Shown here: positions 59,295 through 64,000 of the stretch, piece by piece
Layout: every line of letters starts with the position of its first letter
Numbering within the stretch: the stretch's first letter is position 1
Assembly: GCA_041859875.1 (NCBI GenBank)
Contig: JBFLFY010000007.1
Location: forward strand, 1-64,000
DNA: 64,000 nucleotides
Origin: Thermocaproicibacter sp041859875
GTDB lineage: Bacteria > Bacillota > Clostridia > Oscillospirales > Acutalibacteraceae
Direction of reading: 5' to 3'
The notes under the pieces: generated by a model
Seen by the model: only the letters and a program-made list of their open reading frames with translations
Told to the model about the DNA's origin: nothing
Databases searched by the model: none
Program-made: the position numbers and the translations under genes

Positions 59295-60629
59295 ATGTTG
59301 GTTAATCTTCCTTCTGAATTTTTGCGGAGGATGAAAGAAATGCTGGGCAGCGAATTCTCCGATTATGAAAACTCTTTGCAGGATTCTCCGTTTCGCGGGA
59401 TTCGCCTGAATCCACTCAAATGCAAAATTGACATACTGAAAGAGGGGCTTCCTTTTTCGCTGAGGCCCGCTCCGTTTTCACCGCTTGAATATTACATCCC
59501 GGATGATGTAGAAAAGCTTGGCTATCATCCGCTGCATCACGCTGGCGCATTCTATGTTCAAGAGCCTTCCGCTTCTTCTGCTGTAACGGTGCTTGACCCG
59601 AAGCCTGGAGAAAAAATTCTCGATTTATGCGCGGCCCCCGGCGGCAAGTCTACGCAGATTGCATCGCTGCTTGCCGGAGAGGGAATCCTGTGGTCAAATG
59701 AGATTGTTCGTAGCCGCGCCAGCATCCTATCCTCCAATCTTGAGCGCCTTGGGGTTCGGAATGCAGTCGTGTCTTCCTGCCATCCGGAAACACTTTGCCA
59801 TGCCCTGGAAGGGTATTTTGACCGCGTGCTGGTTGATGCACCCTGCTCAGGGGAAGGCATGTTCCGCAGAAGCGAAGAAGCGGTGCAGGACTGGAGTCCA
59901 GAGCATGTAAAGGCATGCGCGGAACGGCAGTCTGCCATTCTGGAAAGTGCATCGGCTTCCTTGCGGGAGGGCGGTATATTGGTTTACTCAACGTGCACAT
60001 TTTCGAAAGAAGAAGACGAAGGTGTTGTATCGGATTTTCTGAAACGTCACAAGGACTTTCAGTTGGAAGACTGTGGTAATTCCTTTGGCCGCCCTGCGTT
60101 TCTCCCAAAAGCACGGCGTATTTTTCCAATGGATGGCGGGGAAGGACATTTTGTTGCCAAACTGCGCAAATACTCTTCAGTGCAGTGCAGCATCAACCAA
60201 GCAGCGAATACAGCGAATGCGGAAACTGAACAAGTGCAAACTTTACTGAAAAGCATCTTTAAATCGCAGCCATCCGGGATGATACGGAAGAACCGCGTCG
60301 GCTTTTACCTTGTACCCGAAGGTTTCCCGGAAATTTGCGGGCTGAATGTCCTAAGCGCGGGAGTATTGGCTGCAGAGGCACGTAAAGGCAGAATGGAGCC
60401 GGCTCATGCTATTTTTCAAGCAGCTCGTGCGGAAGATTTGAAAAATGTAATTTGCTTTGAACATGGTTCACCTGAAATACGGAGATTTCTGCATGGGGAA
60501 GAGCTGCAGGCGCCTGCGGAAATAAAAGGATGGTGCGGTGTCGCGGTCGACGGCATTATGACCGGGTTTGGAAAATGCTCCGATGGAAGGATAAAAAATC
60601 ACTATCCTAGAGGGCTGCGAACCCTTTAG
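59295..60629 (+). CDS. RsmF/RsmB-type rRNA (cytosine-C5) methyltransferase
   Basis: A 444-aa NOL1/NOP2/Sun-family enzyme. AdoMet loop LDLCAAPGGKSTQIA (about 109-123), VDAPCSGEGMFR (about 181-192) and VYSTCTFSKEED (about 234-245) with the two catalytic Cys. The C-terminal ~150 residues resemble the RNA-binding extension of RsmF/YebU, which methylates 16S rRNA. ATG at 59295 has GGAG 6 nt upstream; ATG at 59292 and TTG at 59298 are close alternatives. Confidence 0.88.
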   Translation: MLVNLPSEFLRRMKEMLGSEFSDYENSLQDSPFRGIRLNPLKCKIDILKEGLPFSLRPAPFSPLEYYIPDDVEKLGYHPLHHAGAFYVQEPSASSAVTVLDPKPGEKILDLCAAPGGKSTQIASLLAGEGILWSNEIVRSRASILSSNLERLGVRNAVVSSCHPETLCHALEGYFDRVLVDAPCSGEGMFRRSEEAVQDWSPEHVKACAERQSAILESASASLREGGILVYSTCTFSKEEDEGVVSDFLKRHKDFQLEDCGNSFGRPAFLPKARRIFPMDGGEGHFVAKLRKYSSVQCSINQAANTANAETEQVQTLLKSIFKSQPSGMIRKNRVGFYLVPEGFPEICGLNVLSAGVLAAEARKGRMEPAHAIFQAARAEDLKNVICFEHGSPEIRRFLHGEELQAPAEIKGWCGVAVDGIMTGFGKCSDGRIKNHYPRGLRTL

Positions 60630-60663
60630 CACTATAAAAGTTTAGCGGATTAAATAATTTACC

Positions 60664-60692
60664 TTGAAATAACAGAAAAAGGATGCTATAAC
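60664..60692 (+). promoter_or_regulatory. Promoter of ilvE
   Basis: TTGAAA (60664-60669), 17-nt spacer, TATAAC (60687-60692). The leader is only about 50 nt, too short for a T-box. Confidence 0.6.
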
Positions 60693-60745
60693 TATAAGAA
60701 ATCGCTTTTGCGTGATTTTTGAAATTTTGAAAGAAGGCATTCAAT

Positions 60746-61816
60746 ATGCAGAAAATCCGCTATGAATTGACGAAAACACCAAAGAAAAAACCGGCGCCGG
60801 GTGATCCGCTGCCGTTTGGTACCATTTTTACAGACCATATGTTTGTAATGGATTACACAAAAGGCCAGGGCTGGCATGATCCGCGTATTGTACCTTATGC
60901 ACCGCTGCAGCTCGATCCGGCTTCGATTGTCCTTCATTATGCACAGGAGTCTTTTGAGGGCATGAAGGCATACCGCACTCCCGATGGCTCGATTCAGCTT
61001 TTCCGCCCAGAAAAAAATGCGGCTCGTTTTAAGACGACTCATGAGCGTATTTGTATGCCGATTATTCCGGAAGAAGATTTTGTGGAAGCCATTAAGGCGC
61101 TTGTTAAAACAGAAAAAGACTGGGTCCCGTCCAAAGATGGCCAGTCGCTCTATATTCGTCCGTTCTGCATTGCAACGGAACCCCATCTTGGTGTAAAGCC
61201 TTCCGATACTTACCAGTTTATTATTATCTGCTGCCCGGTCGCTGCGTACTATCCAACAGGGCTGAACCCCGTAAAGATTTACGTTGAGGACAAATATGTT
61301 CGTGCAACTCCGGGCGGCACAGGATATATCAAATGCGGCGGCAACTACGCAGCATCCCTTATTTCTCAGGAAACAGCAGAGTCACTCGGCTACAGCCAGA
61401 CACTTTGGCTGGACGGTGTAGAACGGAAATACGTTGAAGAGGTTGGTTCGATGAACTGCTTCTTTAAGATTGACGGAACAATCTATACTGCGCCAACAGT
61501 CGGAACGGTTTTGCCTGGCATTACGCGTATGTCCTGCATTGAACTGCTGAAAAAATGGGGCTACACGGTTTCAGAAAAACGTCTTCCGATTGTAGACGTC
61601 ATGAAAGCTTCAAAAGATGGCAAGCTGGAAGAAGTTTTTGGCACTGGTACAGCTGCTGTCATTTCCCCGGTCGGCGAACTTCGCTATGAAGGTGAAGTTG
61701 CCCATATCAATGGCGGTAAGACCGGCGAAGTTACGCAGAAGCTTTATGATGCACTTACAGGCATTCAGTGGGGCCGTATTCCGGATACCATGGGCTGGAC
61801 TACAAAAGTTTGCTGA
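60746..61816 (+). CDS. ilvE: Branched-chain amino acid aminotransferase
   Basis: A 356-aa fold-type IV PLP enzyme for the last step of Leu, Ile and Val synthesis or the first of their breakdown. LHYAQESFEGMKAYR (about 58-72), the PLP Lys in GYIKCGGNYAAS (about 192-203), EEVGSMNCFF, and the PLP phosphate loop GTAAVISPVG near 296-305. Type II (BCAT2-like) sequence. It is monocistronic between promoter and terminator. Confidence 0.95.
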   Translation: MQKIRYELTKTPKKKPAPGDPLPFGTIFTDHMFVMDYTKGQGWHDPRIVPYAPLQLDPASIVLHYAQESFEGMKAYRTPDGSIQLFRPEKNAARFKTTHERICMPIIPEEDFVEAIKALVKTEKDWVPSKDGQSLYIRPFCIATEPHLGVKPSDTYQFIIICCPVAAYYPTGLNPVKIYVEDKYVRATPGGTGYIKCGGNYAASLISQETAESLGYSQTLWLDGVERKYVEEVGSMNCFFKIDGTIYTAPTVGTVLPGITRMSCIELLKKWGYTVSEKRLPIVDVMKASKDGKLEEVFGTGTAAVISPVGELRYEGEVAHINGGKTGEVTQKLYDALTGIQWGRIPDTMGWTTKVC

Positions 61817-61830
61817 GTTTGTCTTATTTC

Positions 61831-61865
61831 AAAATGCCACTCTGCACTGCGGGGTGGCATTTTTT
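61831..61865 (+). terminator. Intrinsic terminator after ilvE
   Basis: A perfect 10-bp stem (61831-61840 with 61854-61863) whose 3' arm runs into a T tract, 13 nt before the next gene. Confidence 0.8.
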
Positions 61866-61877
61866 GTGGAGCAGTTT

Positions 61878-62762
61878 ATGCGAAAAATCGTTTTTTCGGT
61901 TTCTAAGGAATACGAGGGCATTCTCCTGCGGGGGTATTTAAGAAATGTAGTTTGTCTTTCTGCACGTCAAACGGCCAAACTGAAGCGTATCCCGGGTGGC
62001 ATCACCAGAAATGGCAAGCCAATTACGGCTCCGGAGCGCCTTCATGCCGGTGATACTGTGTGCGTTGTTTTTCCTGATGATAAAAAACTTCCCACGCCGG
62101 TAAAACTGCCAGTTCCCGTCGTTTATGAAGATGAAGATGTTCTGGTTGCAGAAAAGCCTCCCGCTATGCCCATGTATCCATGTCCGGGGCATGCCCGCGA
62201 CAGCCTTTCTAATGCGGTTGCCTACTTGCAAAGTTACTCTGGCTGTTTTTATTCCTACCGCCCGGTTTACAGAATTGACAAAGACACGAGCGGGCTTGTA
62301 TTGATAGCTAAAAATCCGTTTGCGGCTTCCCGCCTGGCCGGAAAAATCCAGAAAACATACCTTGCTGTTTGTGAGGGAAAGCTTACAGGCAGTGGAACCA
62401 TATGTAGACCAATCGGGCTGAAACCGGGCCACAGCATCCAAAGGGCTGTGCGGTGGGATGATGGTGAAAAGGCTGTCACTCAGTGGCGTTCTGTCAGAAG
62501 CAGCAAAGAACTTAGCCTCATCGCGGTTCACCTTAAAACAGGACGTACACATCAAATACGGGTTCATTTTTCTTCTTTTGGGTTTCCGCTGGCGGGGGAT
62601 GATATGTATGGCGGAAGTCTGGAGCAAATCAGCCGTCAGGCGCTGCACTGTGCAGAAATCCGCTTTCACCATCCAGTAACAGGGAAAAGGATGCGTTTTC
62701 GCTCATTTCTGCCCGAAGATATGGCTTGCTTAGTCAAAAGCACTACAAATGCTTATGCATAA
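61878..62762 (+). CDS. RluA-family pseudouridine synthase
   Basis: A 294-aa enzyme isomerising uridine in rRNA or tRNA. N-terminal S4-like segment (~1-75, VCLSARQTAKLKRIPGGI), catalytic Asp in YRIDKDTSGLVLIAK (about 131-145; RIDKDTSG in place of RLDRDTSG) and LKTGRTHQIRVHF (about 217-229). ATG at 61878 has GGAG 6 nt upstream and follows the ilvE terminator; readings that start inside ilvE are rejected. RluC, RluD or other target specificity cannot be read. Confidence 0.9.
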   Translation: MRKIVFSVSKEYEGILLRGYLRNVVCLSARQTAKLKRIPGGITRNGKPITAPERLHAGDTVCVVFPDDKKLPTPVKLPVPVVYEDEDVLVAEKPPAMPMYPCPGHARDSLSNAVAYLQSYSGCFYSYRPVYRIDKDTSGLVLIAKNPFAASRLAGKIQKTYLAVCEGKLTGSGTICRPIGLKPGHSIQRAVRWDDGEKAVTQWRSVRSSKELSLIAVHLKTGRTHQIRVHFSSFGFPLAGDDMYGGSLEQISRQALHCAEIRFHHPVTGKRMRFRSFLPEDMACLVKSTTNAYA

Positions 62763-62769
62763 GTATTCA
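62756..62769. promoter_or_regulatory. ARG-box-like site 1
   Basis: TGCATAAGTATTCA fits the ArgR/AhrC half-palindrome pattern TGNAT-W4-ATNCA with one W mismatch. It lies about 30 nt upstream of the -35 box and overlaps the last codons of the pseudouridine synthase gene. Confidence 0.4.
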
Positions 62770-62788
62770 TAATTTTCTATTAATATAC

Positions 62789-62817
62789 TTGTATCCTGCA
62801 TAAATATGCGCTATAAT
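62789..62817 (+). promoter_or_regulatory. Promoter of the amino-acid ABC transporter
   Basis: TTGTAT (62789-62794), 17-nt spacer, exact TATAAT (62812-62817). Confidence 0.65.
62797..62810. promoter_or_regulatory. ARG-box-like site 2
   Basis: TGCATAAATATGCG matches the ARG-box core TGNAT-W4-ATNC and lies exactly between the -35 and -10 boxes, 41 bp centre to centre from site 1. Binding there would block the promoter. Confidence 0.45.
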
Positions 62818-62864
62818 AAGCTTACCTTATTCAGTAAACAGTATATCGGAAGGAAGAGAATATT

Positions 62865-63638
62865 ATGAAAAAGCTAAAAACCATACTTGCGGCAATTCTT
62901 GCTGTAGCTGTTGTTATCCCTTTTGCGGCATGTTCCAGTGCATCAAACAGCAATACCATTACCATGTCCACCAACGCAGAATTCGAACCGTTTGAGTACA
63001 AAGATCAGAACTCTATTGTTGGCATAGACGCAGATATTGCAAATAAGATTGCTGCCAAACTCAATAAGAAGCTGAAAATTAACGATGTTGACTTTGATTC
63101 ATTAATTACGGAGCTGAACAGTGGCAAATGCGATTTTGTTGCGGCCGGCATGACCGTTACAGATGACAGGAAAAAGAATGCTGATTTTTCAGACCCATAT
63201 TTCGACGCTACACAGTCTATTATTGTTTTGAAGGACAGCAAAATAAAATCGCGTACAGATTTGAACGGTAAAAAGGTCGGCGTGCAGTTAGGCACTACAG
63301 GCGACACCTTCTGCACAAATCAGGATGGTAAGAGTGACATTAAGGTTGCTCATGTTGAACGTTTCAACAAAGGTGCGGATGCTATCTCTGATTTGATGAA
63401 TGGCAAAATTGATGCAGTTGTTATCGATGACTTTCCAGCTCAAAAATTTGTTTCCAAGAATTCGGGAAAACTTGTAAAACTGCAGGAAGCTCTTACTGTT
63501 GAGCATTATGCTATTGCCGTTAAAAAAGGCAACAAGGAATTGCTGAATACAATCAACGATGTTCTGAAAGAAATGAAGTCCAGCGGCGAACTTACAAAAA
63601 CCATTAACAAATATAAGTCTGCTTTGGAAGACAAATAA
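62865..63638 (+). CDS. Amino-acid ABC transporter substrate-binding lipoprotein
   Basis: A 257-aa extracellular solute-binding protein of family 3. A lipoprotein signal peptide (1-21) ends in lipobox FAAC with Cys22. The mature domain has TNAEFEPFEYKD, GIDADIANKIAAKL, GMTVTDDRKKNADFSDPYF and VGVQLGTTGDTF, the amino-acid-binding family pattern. Ligand is unknown; polar amino acids such as arginine, cystine or glutamine are typical, and the ARG-box-like sites upstream favour arginine. The permease follows. Confidence 0.93.
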   Translation: MKKLKTILAAILAVAVVIPFAACSSASNSNTITMSTNAEFEPFEYKDQNSIVGIDADIANKIAAKLNKKLKINDVDFDSLITELNSGKCDFVAAGMTVTDDRKKNADFSDPYFDATQSIIVLKDSKIKSRTDLNGKKVGVQLGTTGDTFCTNQDGKSDIKVAHVERFNKGADAISDLMNGKIDAVVIDDFPAQKFVSKNSGKLVKLQEALTVEHYAIAVKKGNKELLNTINDVLKEMKSSGELTKTINKYKSALEDK

Positions 63639-63649
63639 GAAAGCCCATG

Positions 63650-63668
63650 CCGGAAGTAACGCTTTCGG
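63650..63668 (+). other. Intercistronic hairpin between binding protein and permease genes
   Basis: A 7-bp stem with one wobble (63650-63656 with 63662-63668) without a T-run. Such hairpins often leave more binding-protein mRNA than permease mRNA. Confidence 0.5.
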
Positions 63669-63689
63669 GCCATCAACGGGAGGATCAGT

Positions 63690-64000
63690 ATGAATGAAGT
63701 TTTAACGCAGTTGCCCTTATCTTTCTTTTCAGATTTGGGTGACAATTTCTGCCAGTCTTTTGTAGACAAAGACCGGTATTTGTATCTGTTAAGCGGTTTG
63801 GGCGCTACATTACTGATTACGGTATTTGCTGTTATCATCGGCGTAATATTAGGCACACTCGTTTCCCTCGTAAAGGTGGCACATAATGAAAACCTTAAGC
63901 GTTTCCGTATCCTGAATGGAATTTGTTCCATTTACCTTACCGTAATCCGTGGTACACCGGTCGTAGTTCAGTTAATGATTATGTACTATGTCATCCTAAG
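63690..64000 (+). CDS. Amino-acid ABC transporter permease (5' part, runs off the window)
   Basis: The first 103 codons of a HisM/GlnP-type permease. A cytoplasmic N terminus is followed by a membrane helix with LSGLGATLLITVFAVIIGVI (about 38-57) and the family segment YLTVIRGTPVVVQLMIMYYV (about 82-101), which opens the second helix. GGGAGG lies about 8 nt before the ATG, 51 nt after the binding-protein gene. The ATPase gene is expected beyond the window. Confidence 0.93.
   Translation, partial: MNEVLTQLPLSFFSDLGDNFCQSFVDKDRYLYLLSGLGATLLITVFAVIIGVILGTLVSLVKVAHNENLKRFRILNGICSIYLTVIRGTPVVVQLMIMYYVIL

Noticed and set aside
60630..60745. T-box or attenuator upstream of ilvE
   Set aside because: The gap is only 116 nt with a promoter in the middle; there is no room for a T-box and no terminator hairpin before ilvE.
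1..64000. CRISPR arrays, insertion sequences, prophage, tRNA or rRNA genes
   Set aside because: I saw no regularly spaced repeats, transposase or phage genes, cloverleaf-like sequences or rRNA segments. Nearly all the sequence is explained by protein genes and short intergenic regions.

Overview
The window reads as chromosomal core DNA of an endospore-forming member of the Clostridia (Bacillota). It holds a complete spoIIIAA-AH operon, a V-type instead of an F-type ATPase, acetate kinase, formate-tetrahydrofolate ligase, the L27 prosequence with its protease Prp, strong Shine-Dalgarno (SD) sequences and frequent GTG/TTG starts. A family such as Oscillospiraceae is plausible but is inference. 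I saw no rRNA, tRNA, insertion sequence, prophage or CRISPR array. Accessory-looking DNA is limited to the first 7 kb.

Layout. 1-7.1 kb: tail of a cation P-type ATPase, a Zn/Cd/Pb efflux ATPase with its ArsR/CadC-like sensor, and divergently a MarR regulator with a heterodimeric ABC exporter. 7.1-16.4 kb: a GNAT acetyltransferase convergent with a nine-gene V-ATPase operon (F-C-I-K-G-E-A-B-D in Ntp naming). 16.5-22.3 kb: the UPF0210/UPF0237 pair, then a PHP phosphatase, an Lrp/AsnC regulator with aminotransferase (AlaR/AlaT-like), ispE and a VOC protein. 22.3-26.3 kb: fhs-tsaE-tsaB-rpiB-upp on the minus strand. 26.4-32.2 kb: a SEDS protein, then tepA-ftsK-MBL hydrolase-DUF3006 on the minus strand. 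32.4-36.4 kb: aconitase, NADP-isocitrate dehydrogenase and Rex in one operon. 36.5-40 kb: a DUF4380-like gene, tmcAL and ackA. 40.2-46.4 kb: pyrE-radC-uvrB-uvrA, with uvrA broken. 46.5-51.5 kb: spoIIIAA-AH. 51.5-55.2 kb: nusB, a TsaD-like paralogue, xseA, xseB and a prenyl diphosphate synthase. 55.2-59 kb: L21 leader, rplU-prp-rpmA, obgE, mrnC and a YitT protein. 59-64 kb: a tiny Cys-tailed protein, an RsmF-like methyltransferase, ilvE, an RluA-type pseudouridine synthase and an amino-acid ABC transporter that runs off the end.

The most notable observations are these. (1) An exact 8-bp tandem duplication at 45313-45328 frameshifts uvrA; removing one copy restores a 940-residue protein. (2) A near-consensus Rex operator overlaps the -35 box of the acn-icd-rex promoter, which suggests NADH-responsive autoregulation of the 2-oxoglutarate branch. 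(3) The nusB leader carries its own intrinsic terminator downstream of a good promoter, plus a dyad around the -10 box. (4) Two ARG-box-like sites lie upstream of the amino-acid ABC transporter. (5) Two small genes at 27633-27800 and 59074-59223 are easy to miss. No wholly new multi-gene system stood out. Promoters and operators were read by eye and are predictions.
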